This document shows, piece after piece, positions 1-7,854 of a stretch of DNA of 64,000 nt. The stretch comes from Flavobacterium rhamnosiphilum. GTDB lineage: Bacteria; Bacteroidota; Bacteroidia; Flavobacteriales; Flavobacteriaceae. Position 1 is the first letter of the stretch. Each line of letters opens with the position of its first letter. Below the pieces are notes generated by a model, which was given only the letters and a program-made list of their open reading frames with translations, had not been told where the DNA came from and ran no database searches. The DNA is taken from positions 1 through 64,000 of the forward strand of contig NZ_SMLG01000009.1 of the NCBI RefSeq assembly GCF_004349195.1, given 5' to 3'. The translations under genes and the position numbers were made by a program.

Positions 1-1422
1 CGAGAAATTGCATTAATAGATGCGCCTGGTGGTTCTGGCACTGATAATGGAGACCCTTCTGGAGGTGGTAGTGCTTATTGCTATAACGTGTCAATTATAA
101 TTAACTATCCTTGTTCTGGGCTTAGCAGTACTGGTACGCATTATCATGATAGCGCATGTGGTTGTAAGGATACTCCTGGATGTTCATCTCCATTTTCACA
201 ATATCTTTCGGATACATTTTGCACAAGTAATTCAAATTCTACTACAGCTGCATCAACCTATCTTGCCAATAACAACCAGTCTGGTGGTGGCAACAGTAAT
301 GTAACTATAACCAACAATAATATTATTATATCAAGCATCATAGAAAATCAAGTACCTGAAGGTGCGGATCCGTTGGCCTTTAAATTAAACTTAGCTTCTG
401 ATTCTGATGCTTACAATTGGCTAGTAAATACCGCAACTATTGACGAATATAATGCATTAGGATCTTACCTTGAAAAAAATATTTTCTCTCAAGAAGCTAA
501 AGCTTTTGCAGTAGAAATTATAAATTATTGGATCGCAAATACGTTAAATAGCGATTCCGAAACTACCGAATTGTTTTTTAAAGCTTTAAGAGCAACAAAT
601 AATTTCCAAGATAATTTAACCGAATCATTTGTTCAAGATAATATTAGTTATTTCAGCCAAGATGTGCAAAATCAAATTTTAATTGATCCTTTATTAGCTG
701 CGCAAATTGCACAAGAATATTTAATACAACGAGCAGTGAAAAAATACCTTCATCCAAATTGGAACGAAGTACAAATTTATTACAGCGTTTTATGGGATTT
801 AAGGCACATGACACTTGATGCTTTTGGACTAATTCCAGTTATTGGCGAAGTAGCCGATTTAGCGAATGGCACTCTATATACTATAGAAGGCGACAAGGTA
901 AATGCAGCCTTTAGCTTTGCAAGTGCTGTTCCAGTTTATGGATGGGCAGCTGTAGGTGTTAAGTATGCTGTAAAAATAAAGACAGTTGCGACTATAGGAA
1001 CAAAAGTAAAACTAACATGGAAAGTTTTGGTAGATGGAACAATATATTTTGGTTCTGACAATACTTGCAGAGCACAACTAAGAAAAGTACTTGGATTAGC
1101 TGTTGGAAATCTTAATCAAGCACATCACATTATTCCATTAAATAAACAAACAAAATCTATTGTGCAAAAAGCTTCAAAATCGGGAAGTGCTTTTCATATG
1201 AATGAGGCTTTAAATGGTATTCCTTTAAGTACAGCAGTGCATAGTGGTTCACACTTTAATTATGATGCTGTAATTCAATCAAAATTTGATCTTTTTAATA
1301 CTGATTATCCCAATGCTACACCAGATCAATGTTATACCTTTTTAACAAGTTTAACACAACAGGTTCGAAATTGGATTGCGACTCATCCTAATACACCAAT
1401 TAATAACATAGTTTTACCATAA
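1..1422 (+). CDS. Polymorphic toxin, C-terminal part, AHH-type nuclease (5' end outside window)
   Basis: The frame is open from base 1 with no stop, so the gene is cut by the window edge; the GTG at 88 is unlikely to be the true start. The visible 473 residues begin with a Gly/Ser-rich linker, then a Cys-rich, Asn/Ser-rich segment (bases about 80-350), then a helical region. Bases about 800-1000 encode a hydrophobic pre-toxin-like segment (GLIPVIGEVADLANG, then FASAVPVYGWAAVG), of the type found just before toxin tips. The C-terminus carries NQAHHIIPLNK (bases about 1114-1146) and further His residues (FHMNEALNGIPL, HSGSHFNYD), the pattern of AHH nucleases in the HNH/Endonuclease VII superfamily. 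The family cleaves nucleic acid in competing cells. A probable immunity gene follows after 6 bases. The export route cannot be seen because the N-terminus is missing. Confidence 0.75.
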   Translation, partial: REIALIDAPGGSGTDNGDPSGGGSAYCYNVSIIINYPCSGLSSTGTHYHDSACGCKDTPGCSSPFSQYLSDTFCTSNSNSTTAASTYLANNNQSGGGNSNVTITNNNIIISSIIENQVPEGADPLAFKLNLASDSDAYNWLVNTATIDEYNALGSYLEKNIFSQEAKAFAVEIINYWIANTLNSDSETTELFFKALRATNNFQDNLTESFVQDNISYFSQDVQNQILIDPLLAAQIAQEYLIQRAVKKYLHPNWNEVQIYYSVLWDLRHMTLDAFGLIPVIGEVADLANGTLYTIEGDKVNAAFSFASAVPVYGWAAVGVKYAVKIKTVATIGTKVKLTWKVLVDGTIYFGSDNTCRAQLRKVLGLAVGNLNQAHHIIPLNKQTKSIVQKASKSGSAFHMNEALNGIPLSTAVHSGSHFNYDAVIQSKFDLFNTDYPNATPDQCYTFLTSLTQQVRNWIATHPNTPINNIVLP

Positions 1423-1428
1423 TATATC

Positions 1429-2151
1429 ATGAAATATTATTCAATAGAGAGTAGCCTTAATAAAAAAATAATGGGCAAGATACCTCAAGCCAAAGGGTTT
1501 GTGCATCATTGTAATGTTTGGGAAGATCCAAATTTTATTGATAAATTTATTTTTGAAAAAATCGAGATTCAACCTGTTTTATCAAATGTTGTTTTACATT
1601 CAAAAGCCAAAAGAACAGATTTAATAGATACCTTTGGAGATGTTGGTTTTAATTTTAGTTACTTAATTAGTAATAAATTGAAAGAAATACTCGAGAAATT
1701 TAACATCTTTGGGTTTCAATTTTTTAAGACCTATGTTATTCAAGAAAATGAAAAATTAAGTAACTATTGGGTAATTAATATATTTGATTTTGCATTTAAC
1801 TATATTGATTTTGCAAAAACAACTTTTTTCATAAAAAATGGTTTAAGTCGTGATATTACTGATGAAATCAACATCTCTGATTTAGATCATTTTCTTACAA
1901 AAATTAATGTTTTAAAATATCCCGAAACAATAGCAATATCAAATATTTTTTTTAATGAAAAAATGAAATTAGATTTATTCTCCATAAGATTTCATGAAAA
2001 TGGAGGACAAAAAGGCATTATTTCAGAAAGATTAAAAAATGAAATTGAAAAAGAAGGAATTACAGGGATTGAATTTAAACCAATTGAATTATCAATATAT
2101 GAATGGTTAATGCCAGGTGGCGAAAGAGAAAAAGTATATGGAAAAGCATAA
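1429..2151 (+). CDS. Probable immunity protein for the upstream AHH toxin (Imm11/DUF1629 or Imm43-like)
   Basis: A 240-residue protein with no signal peptide or membrane segment, so probably cytoplasmic, starting 6 bases after the toxin stop. The N-terminus (MKYYSIESSL) and overall build, with a mid-region LISNKLKEILEKFNIFGFQFF and many aromatic residues, resemble the Imm11/DUF1629 and Imm43 immunity families that follow polymorphic toxin genes. Position and spacing carry most of the argument: toxin and immunity genes are normally translated from one transcript so that the producer is protected. The family name comes from eye recognition only and could be wrong; the immunity role is inferred from context. 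Confidence 0.6.
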   Translation: MKYYSIESSLNKKIMGKIPQAKGFVHHCNVWEDPNFIDKFIFEKIEIQPVLSNVVLHSKAKRTDLIDTFGDVGFNFSYLISNKLKEILEKFNIFGFQFFKTYVIQENEKLSNYWVINIFDFAFNYIDFAKTTFFIKNGLSRDITDEINISDLDHFLTKINVLKYPETIAISNIFFNEKMKLDLFSIRFHENGGQKGIISERLKNEIEKEGITGIEFKPIELSIYEWLMPGGEREKVYGKA

Positions 2152-2878
2152 TTTTAAAAATTCCAAGCTATTAATTTTAATTCTTATTATTAGTAATTTA
2201 CTTTATTCACAAAATGAAACAATTGTTCCAAAAAATGGAGCAATTGTTTTTATAAAAAAAGAAATAATTACAGATACTTTATTGTATAAAAAATCTTTTG
2301 ATAAATCTTTTTACAAAATGTTATTAGAAGCAAAAAAGGAAGTATTAATGGAAAGAGGCAATAAAATTAGTCAAATACCAGATTCAATAAATCAACAGCT
2401 TAATCAAATGTTTGAAATGATGAAATCAATTGCAATGCAAGAAATTATTTCAAATAAACCAAAAAGCTTAATAAAATATCATCACACATACAACAATTAT
2501 GAAATTGAAGAATTCATTTCAGTAAATGACAAATATTTAAATAAAAAAAAGATTACTAATTCTACAGATTTTCAAAACGATGATTTATTAGCCATAACTG
2601 GAATTGAAGAATATAAAAATGAAACAAAAACCATCAAAGGATTAAAATGTTTTCGAGTTGTAATGTACTATTTCGATTTGGAAATGCCTTCAGGTTTTAA
2701 GTCATTATTAAATATAATGGAATTATGGGTTACTGAAGATATTAAAAGCAAGTTTCATCCTTTTATAAAAAGCAATGAAATACTTGAAAAATATTTTCCT
2801 CTACAAGTCAAACATACAATTAAAGATGTTGAAGGAATGTATACGTCTTATGAAATTTTAGATTTTAGTTTGAAATGA
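2138..2878 (+). CDS. Secreted GLPGLI-like protein of unknown function
   Basis: The ATG at 2138 lies inside the end of the immunity gene (14-base overlap) and gives a protein of about 246 residues. It starts with a signal peptide: MEKHNFKNSKLL, a hydrophobic run, then LLYSQ. A GTG at 2117 would add seven residues and is less likely because the signal peptide would be displaced. The segment NETKTIKGLKCFRVVMYYF followed by ELWVTEDI and a Pro/Leu-rich end matches the GLPGLI family pattern (ETKxIxGYKCKKA, then W-x-T), a Bacteroidota family of exported proteins of unknown role. The overlap suggests co-translation with the immunity gene, so it could be an accessory or second, envelope-located protective factor; that is inference. 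No other function can be read. Confidence 0.6.
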   Translation: MEKHNFKNSKLLILILIISNLLYSQNETIVPKNGAIVFIKKEIITDTLLYKKSFDKSFYKMLLEAKKEVLMERGNKISQIPDSINQQLNQMFEMMKSIAMQEIISNKPKSLIKYHHTYNNYEIEEFISVNDKYLNKKKITNSTDFQNDDLLAITGIEEYKNETKTIKGLKCFRVVMYYFDLEMPSGFKSLLNIMELWVTEDIKSKFHPFIKSNEILEKYFPLQVKHTIKDVEGMYTSYEILDFSLK

Positions 2879-2989
2879 ATTATGACGAATAGACTGCTTC
2901 AAGAGGAAAAGAATAAAAAGTTTATGGTAAAATCTAAACAGAATAAATAATTAATAATAAAGTAGAAAATCAGAAATTGTAATTAAAAA

Positions 2990-3245
2990 AAAAGGCTCCC
3001 TAGCTCCGCAAAGTCTTCAGCCTTTGCGTTTTTTTAAATTGCCTTGAAACTCGTAAACGTATAAAAGTCTCCAGACTTTTTCCGTCGCCGCTCCGCAAAG
3101 TCTGCGACTTTGAGGAAACGACAAACGGTCTCCCGACCGCAAATAAATCATGAAATTATTTAAACATATCGGTCGGAGACCGAGAAACACCTCCTCAAAG
3201 TCTCCGGATTTTCCGCAGCACGTTTAAAAACTTGCAGGCCAATCA
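2990..3245. repeat. GC-richer intergenic tract with nested inverted and direct repeats
   Basis: The word CTCCGCAAAGTCT occurs twice (near 3004 and 3091), with a relative, CTCCTCAAAGTCTCCGG, near 3191. CAAAGTC-TGC-GACTTTG forms a perfect hairpin near 3097-3113. CGGTCTCCCGACCG near 3127 is complementary, but for one base, to CGGTCGGAGACCG near 3170, giving a stem-loop of about 60 bases. Composition is clearly richer in G and C than the flanks. No credible ORF spans the tract. It lies directly after the toxin cassette. It may be a mobile palindromic repeat or a structured RNA; the function is unknown. Confidence 0.6.
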
Positions 3246-3269
3246 AAACTTAATACCAACTTGACAAAC

Positions 3270-3298
3270 AAAAAAACCCCAAGTTCCCTTGAGAGTTT
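3270..3298 (-). terminator. Degenerate terminator-like hairpin
   Basis: An A-run followed by CCCCAAG-TTCC-CTTGAGAG resembles the aconitase terminator at 7802-7830, but the stem is weaker. It lies well beyond the nearest minus-strand gene, which has its own terminator at 3400-3431, so this may be a duplicated or decayed copy. Confidence 0.3.
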
Positions 3299-3399
3299 CA
3301 GTCATTATGTTTCTTTTTCACTCGGATGTCTATAATTGCCCTCAGTTCGATAGGCGAAAATCTTTTCCGTGCCCGCAACGACAGACAACAAAAACAGAA

Positions 3400-3431
3400 A
3401 AAAGCTACACCCATGAAGATGTAACTTTTTT
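3400..3431 (-). terminator. Terminator of the CDGSH gene
   Basis: Read on the minus strand this is AGTTACATC-TTCATGG-GTGTAGCT followed by a U-run. The stem contains G-U pairs. It lies about 90 bases after the stop of the CDGSH gene. Confidence 0.55.
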
Positions 3432-3518
3432 ATATCATACTTTAAATTAGATTCCTATAAACACAAAGCAATCTACATAATCTTAGTACATTTTCACATG
3501 TATGGAGAAAATGTGTTT

Positions 3519-3746
3519 TTAATTAGTTTTCATTGGCGGCAAGTCAAATGCGGCTGATTCATGTTCAAAATTGTTGCGGTGTGAACCATCGCAAAAAGGT
3601 TTGTTCACTGATAATCCACATCGGCAAAGACCCAAGGCAGTTCTTCCTTCTAATCCGTACACTTTTCCTTCGCAGTCTGTTATTTCGAAATCACCTTCTA
3701 TTTTTATAGATCCGTTGCGATTAATTGTTAGTTTCGTCTTACTCAT
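3519..3746 (-). CDS. CDGSH iron-sulfur domain protein
   Basis: A 75-residue protein when started at the ATG at 3746 (MSKTKLTINRNG). An upstream in-frame ATG at 3782 would add 12 residues that do not look conserved. The C-terminal half has the complete CDGSH ligand set: Cys41, Cys43, Cys52 and His56 in CRCGLSVNKPFCDGSH. That is the C-x-C-x(8)-C-x(3)-H arrangement that holds a redox-active [2Fe-2S] cluster with one His ligand. There is no membrane anchor, so unlike mitoNEET it is probably soluble and cytoplasmic. Small single-domain versions are common in bacteria; electron transfer or cluster handling is the usual proposal, with no pathway fixed. It stands alone here, with its own terminator. 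Confidence 0.88.
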   Translation of the reverse strand: MSKTKLTINRNGSIKIEGDFEITDCEGKVYGLEGRTALGLCRCGLSVNKPFCDGSHRNNFEHESAAFDLPPMKTN

Positions 3747-4159
3747 AATGCTAATTAATTTTTTAGAGTTCAAAGATTGCAAAATATATGCTGACCGCTC
3801 AGCAATAGCGCTATTTTTTATGATGCAGAAAGCTAATTTACATTAATTCTATATTAATTTAAATTATGAAGCAATAGTAGCCAACCGAACCAGATCACAA
3901 AGAAATGATAGCGCAAAATTCAGCGTAAACTTCGTACAACATAAAATACAATTTACAATCTCAACAAGCTGAATTCTGATTCATTGTTCCTTTTAATTTT
4001 ATGATATAGGCAGAATGATCCCATCAATATCGTACATTTGTCTGATACATAGCTTACTTATAGACGATTTGATTCCTTTATGTTTTACAACATAATGAAT
4101 ATCCATAATCTTTTTTTTAACCAAAAACGGGTTCAAAACTATTTAATATTTTTAAAAGT
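3747..4159. other. Intergenic gap, divergent promoters expected
   Basis: Separates the divergent CDGSH and glycosyltransferase genes. The plus-strand ORF crossing 3571-3846 overlaps the CDGSH gene antisense and is rejected. AT-rich; no clean TAnnTTTG promoter or structured element was found by eye. Confidence 0.5.
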
Positions 4160-5212
4160 ATGAGTATCTTAAAAAAAGTAAATGTATTCCGAAGGATTGT
4201 AACGCGTAGTTTGACTAAAAACATTGGCAGTTCACACTTTGAGCAAAAAATAGATTTGACTCACAAAATTGAAATAAAAAGAATTTTAATTTCCAGACCG
4301 AATCACAGGTTAGGAAACCTGTTATTAATTACGCCACTGGTTCAAGATGTAATAACTACTTTTCCTGATTGCAAAATTGATTTGTTTGTAAAAGGCGGTT
4401 TAGCACCTATTATATTTAAAAATTACACGAACATCAATTACATCATTGAACTTCCCAAAAAACCTTTTAAACATTTAATACGTTATTTTCAAGTTTGGAC
4501 AAAAATCAAAAGACAACGCTATGACATTGCAATAAATGTCGCCAAAGGTTCTTCATCAGGGAGATTGTCTGCGCAGTTTGCTAATGCAAAATATAAATTT
4601 TTTGGCGAGGAAGACGAAACAATTCAATTGAAACACAAGGATTACGAACACATTGCAAAATATCCGGTGTATGAATTTAGAAGTTTTTTAACCAAATTAG
4701 GATTCGAGGAAAACGAGAATCCAGTTCCATCCTTAGACCTTAAGTTAAGCCCTGCAGAACTGGCTGAAGGCAAAAAAATAGTAGACAAAATAGTCCCTAA
4801 TGACAAAAAAACTATTTCCATTTTCACCTATGCAACTGATGATAAATGCTACTCGGAGTCTTGGTGGGAAGAATTTTATGAGAGATTAAAAACGGAATAT
4901 GAAGACTACACTATTATAGAAGTTTTGCCCGTCGAAAATATTTCAAAAATAGGATTTAAAGCGCCAACATTTTACAGCAAAGATATTCGAGAAATTGGAT
5001 CTGTAATTGCAAATACCAATATTTTTATTGGTGCAGACAGTGGAATTATGCATTTAGCCAGTGCTGTGCAAACACCTACTGTTGGGCTATTTTCTCGTAA
5101 TAATCAAAGCACGTACCTGCCTTACAACAATAATAGCGTGGCCATAAACACCAATACTAGCACTATTGATGAATGGATAAAGATAATAAATACCATTCTT
5201 GGCAAGAATTAA
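4160..5212 (+). CDS. Glycosyltransferase family 9 (heptosyltransferase-like)
   Basis: A 350-residue protein of the GT9 (ADP-heptose:LPS heptosyltransferase) class, GT-B fold. The N-terminal Rossmann half begins ILISRPNHRLGNLLLITPLVQDV (residues about 42-64), the acceptor-side motif of GT9. The C-terminal half has IFIGADSGIMHLASAVQTPTVGLF (about 287-310), the conserved nucleotide-sugar-binding segment. There is no signal peptide, so it acts on the cytoplasmic face of the inner membrane. It probably adds a sugar to the lipid A core or another surface glycan. Donor and acceptor cannot be read, and Bacteroidota GT9 enzymes are not all heptosyltransferases. It is a single gene ending before a shared terminator at 5352-5394. 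Confidence 0.85.
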   Translation: MSILKKVNVFRRIVTRSLTKNIGSSHFEQKIDLTHKIEIKRILISRPNHRLGNLLLITPLVQDVITTFPDCKIDLFVKGGLAPIIFKNYTNINYIIELPKKPFKHLIRYFQVWTKIKRQRYDIAINVAKGSSSGRLSAQFANAKYKFFGEEDETIQLKHKDYEHIAKYPVYEFRSFLTKLGFEENENPVPSLDLKLSPAELAEGKKIVDKIVPNDKKTISIFTYATDDKCYSESWWEEFYERLKTEYEDYTIIEVLPVENISKIGFKAPTFYSKDIREIGSVIANTNIFIGADSGIMHLASAVQTPTVGLFSRNNQSTYLPYNNNSVAINTNTSTIDEWIKIINTILGKN

Positions 5213-5351
5213 TTTTAAATACAGTAACTTCTAACTGACCAGAAAAACTTGACACCATAACCGTTAGGGCAGACGGAATCAAACAAATATACGTTCAAGT
5301 ATCCAAATGATGTCGGATTGAAATAAATAGTGTAGAACATCATTAAACTAA

Positions 5352-5394
5352 AAAAGCGAAACTCCTTAGTTGCCTGAGGAGTTTCGCTTTTTTT
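5352..5394. terminator. Bidirectional terminator between the GT9 and LysM-NlpC/P60 genes
   Basis: AAGCGAAACTCCT and AGGAGTTTCGCTT form a strong stem around a short loop, flanked by A on the left and T on the right. It can end both convergent genes. Confidence 0.88.
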
Positions 5395-5428
5395 ATTCTT
5401 TATTATTATTGAATTTTACTATTTAGAA

Positions 5429-7024
5429 TTATTGCAAAACTCTATTTATTTGGGAGAAATTTTTCTCATAATATTTTTCCTTTGTTGAGGAAATAATAAC
5501 TCCATTACTCACTGAAGAGTGAATGAATTTTATTTCTCCTTCACAAACTTCTACCACCATACCCACATGATTAATTTGGCGTCTACCATTCGTTTTAAAG
5601 AAAATTAAATCGCCTTTTTGAGCTTCTTCGGTATTTATTTTAGTACCAATACCCGATTGTTCTCTCGATGTTCTTGGCAACTTAATGTCAAATGCACCAA
5701 AAGTAGTACACATTAAACCGGAGCAGTCAAATCCTTCTTTTGAAGTTCCACCTGTACGATATCTGGTTCCTATATTTTCTGAAGCACGTTCTATCAATTG
5801 ATCCAGAAAATCATGACTAAAAGTAGGTTTTACTGAATTGTTAAAATCAATTTTAGTGCTTTCAATAGTAGTCGTATTATCGCTATCAGTGCTAACAACA
5901 GCACCATTTTCTGCTGGCACATTATTCGCACGAATGTTCAATTTATATCCTACCCGAAGTCCGTTTTTAACTTCTGGATTTTGTTTTTCTAATTCCCGAA
6001 CCGTAATTCCGTATTGTTTAGCAATACCGTATTTAGTTTCTTTAGGCAACACTTCCCGAACAATATTCTCTGAAGTTGCGCTTACTGTTTCATTTGATTG
6101 AGGAAGAGCTGTAAGTTCTGATCTTGGCAAATCTATTTTGGGCTGTGAAATTACTGCTGCTGCTATTTTTAGTACAATTGCAACAGGTTGAGCAATATCT
6201 ACTGATTCTTCACTTGGCGTATTTATTTTTGGCTGTGAAACTACCGCTTCTTCTATTTTTGGTACAATTGTAACGGGTTCAGCAATAACTACAGCTGCTT
6301 CGTTTGGTAATTCTTTGCTTTGTTGTGGCACAGCTGCCACTTCAGTCACTGGTATTCCATTTCCCGGAATAGTTATTTTTTGACCTACTCTAAGAGGTTT
6401 AGTTCCTAAAGTTGGATTGGCTTTGTCTAATTCTTTAACCGTTATTCCGTATTTTCTTGCGATAGAATATTTTGATTCTTTGGGCAGTACTTCTATTGTG
6501 GTTTGTTCCGTAGTGGATTTTTCAGCTTCAATTACCTGGGGAGCAACTATTAATGCAGCTTTTTGAGAGCCCATTTTGGTTTGAGGAGTCACAGCTACTT
6601 CCGTTGAAGATGTGTTCGCTGGAATTATAATTTTTTGACCAATTTTCAATCCTGCAGATTCTAATGTTGGATTGAGTTCGTTTAATTCTTTTAGGGAGAT
6701 TCCGTATTGTTTGGCAATTCCGTAAAGCGTTTCTTTGGCAAGTACTTCGTGTTCTTTTGCGGAGGAATTTGTTGCGACCTTGGATTTAGTATTTGTTTTC
6801 TTTGTGGCTGCTACAGGAATTAATAAAATGGAATTGAGTTTTAAGAGATTTTTTGCGTTTGGATTTAATTTGAAAATAGCACTTTGTTTTACATCATATT
6901 TCTCAGCAATACTAGAAATTGTTTCTCCTTTTACTATGGTGTGTTTCATGCTTTTTTCCTGAGAAAAAAGAACGATACTATTCAATAAAAACAATGTTAC
7001 AATTAATCTTAAACTCATATTCAT
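5429..7024 (-). CDS. Secreted LysM and NlpC/P60 peptidoglycan hydrolase
   Basis: A 531-residue protein with a signal peptide (about 1-22, ending VLFSQ). Four LysM peptidoglycan-binding repeats follow at residues about 27-70, 90-137, 175-220 and 325-370, each starting near (V)xKETxYGIAKQYG. The C-terminal NlpC/P60 domain (about 410-531) has the catalytic Cys in FDCSGLM, the His in NHVGMVVE and a further polar position in FIHSS. This class cuts cell-wall stem peptides, usually between D-Glu and the diamino acid. The linker between LysM 3 and 4 holds two diverged copies of a 30-residue unit (VSQPKI...). ATG codons at 7024 and 7018 are both possible starts. Monocistronic; the terminator at 5352-5394 is shared with the convergent GT9 gene. 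Confidence 0.92.
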   Translation of the reverse strand: MNMSLRLIVTLFLLNSIVLFSQEKSMKHTIVKGETISSIAEKYDVKQSAIFKLNPNAKNLLKLNSILLIPVAATKKTNTKSKVATNSSAKEHEVLAKETLYGIAKQYGISLKELNELNPTLESAGLKIGQKIIIPANTSSTEVAVTPQTKMGSQKAALIVAPQVIEAEKSTTEQTTIEVLPKESKYSIARKYGITVKELDKANPTLGTKPLRVGQKITIPGNGIPVTEVAAVPQQSKELPNEAAVVIAEPVTIVPKIEEAVVSQPKINTPSEESVDIAQPVAIVLKIAAAVISQPKIDLPRSELTALPQSNETVSATSENIVREVLPKETKYGIAKQYGITVRELEKQNPEVKNGLRVGYKLNIRANNVPAENGAVVSTDSDNTTTIESTKIDFNNSVKPTFSHDFLDQLIERASENIGTRYRTGGTSKEGFDCSGLMCTTFGAFDIKLPRTSREQSGIGTKINTEEAQKGDLIFFKTNGRRQINHVGMVVEVCEGEIKFIHSSVSNGVIISSTKEKYYEKNFSQINRVLQ

Positions 7025-7302
7025 TTATTTCAAATTACGTATCCCATTTTTATTCTACACAGCGATTTCGGGATATAATTATTAAATCTCGCTATGGTTT
7101 GCTTTTTTACTATTCTATTTAAAAAATTGTAAAAATAATCCTTATCTCTTTTAAAAAAAGAGGGTCAGAATGTGTTCATTTTAAATTCTAGTTGATTTTT
7201 TATTTCAGTTGCAAAAGCAGCTGAAACCGTTACGCCGTACACTACTAATGCAGTGTTGCGTTGAAAATAAAAATTCTAAAGAAGGTTGATTCTAAAAACA
7301 AT

Positions 7303-7344
7303 CAAAAAAAAGCTTCTTTGAAAATTTAATTTTTCAAAAAAGCT
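7303..7344 (-). terminator. Orphan terminator-like hairpin
   Basis: AGCTTCTTTGAAAA and TTTTCAAAAAAGCT pair around a six-base loop with one mismatch. A run of eight A precedes it on the plus strand, which is a U-run on the minus strand. No annotated gene ends here, since the upstream aconitase already has a terminator. A small untranslated RNA between about 7345 and 7800 is possible. Confidence 0.45.
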
Positions 7345-7504
7345 AATATAAGTGATTTAATCAAAAAACACAGTCTTTTTTTAAATTTTAACGTTCAAAA
7401 AATAAAATTCCGCCCTGTTTTTTGAATTTTGTTCCTATTTTCGATTTAAACCTCGTTCCTTTTTATGACTATCCGTAACTAATCCCAGTACTAATTTTTG
7501 CCAC

Positions 7505-7520
7505 TCCCGAAGCTTCGGGA
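7505..7520. repeat. 16-base perfect palindrome
   Basis: TCCCGAAGCTTCGGGA is its own reverse complement. It lies in non-coding sequence. Palindromes of this CCGAAGCTTCGG type recur between flavobacterial genes; no role is evident. Confidence 0.5.
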
Positions 7521-7635
7521 TAAAGGATTTCCACAGATTAAAGAAAAAGCGAATTCGATTTATTGGAGAAATCTTTTAAAATTTCAAATCTGTGTAAAAA
7601 AATAAAATGGATTGAAATTTTGGCTTCTGATTTCT

Positions 7636-7782
7636 AGCCCTGATGAAAGTGGAAAGCCTTTTGAAGTGGAATTGCCTATTTTTCCTGATAAAAAAGAGCG
7701 ACCGAAGGAAGCTCCTTTTTTATCTTGGAAAAAAGCAATTGCGCGAAAAAGCTTGAAACGGACAGCAGGAAATAGCTCCTAA
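7636..7782 (+). repeat. Dispersed intergenic element, copy A
   Basis: Starts AGCCCTGATGAAAGTGGAAA and ends CGGACAGCAGGAAATAGCTC, with an inner hairpin region rich in A and T. Copies B (43657-43731) and C (53489-53567) share the order GAT-x-AAAGxGG-x-ATCCTTTT, variable middle, then a purine-rich tail with GGAxAGC. This is a common kind of intergenic sequence in flavobacteria and may be a structured RNA. Confidence 0.5.
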
Positions 7783-7801
7783 AATAAATTTGGAATGAAT
7801 C

Positions 7802-7830
7802 AAAAAAACTCCCAAGTTACCTTGAGAGTT
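7802..7830 (-). terminator. Terminator of acn
   Basis: AACTCCCAAG-TTAC-CTTGAGAGTT forms a 10-pair stem with one mismatch. The A-run on its left is the U-run for the minus transcript. It lies 25 bases after the acn stop. Confidence 0.82.
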
Positions 7831-7854
7831 TTGAATATAAAATATTTAATTTAC

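Larger units (their letters stand above)
7025..7854. other. Long non-coding gap of about 830 bases
   Basis: No credible gene on either strand. It holds an orphan minus-strand terminator-like hairpin (7303-7344), a 16-base perfect palindrome (7505-7520), one copy of a dispersed element (7636-7782) and the aconitase terminator (7802-7830). The remainder is AT-rich without visible structure. Confidence 0.6.

Noticed and set aside
88..90. GTG at 88 as the start of the toxin gene
   Set aside because: The reading frame is open to base 1 and the upstream residues continue the same Gly/Ser-rich style, so the gene is truncated by the window edge.
3571..3846. Plus-strand ORF of 91 codons
   Set aside because: It overlaps the CDGSH gene antisense, and the CDGSH frame has a complete ligand motif.
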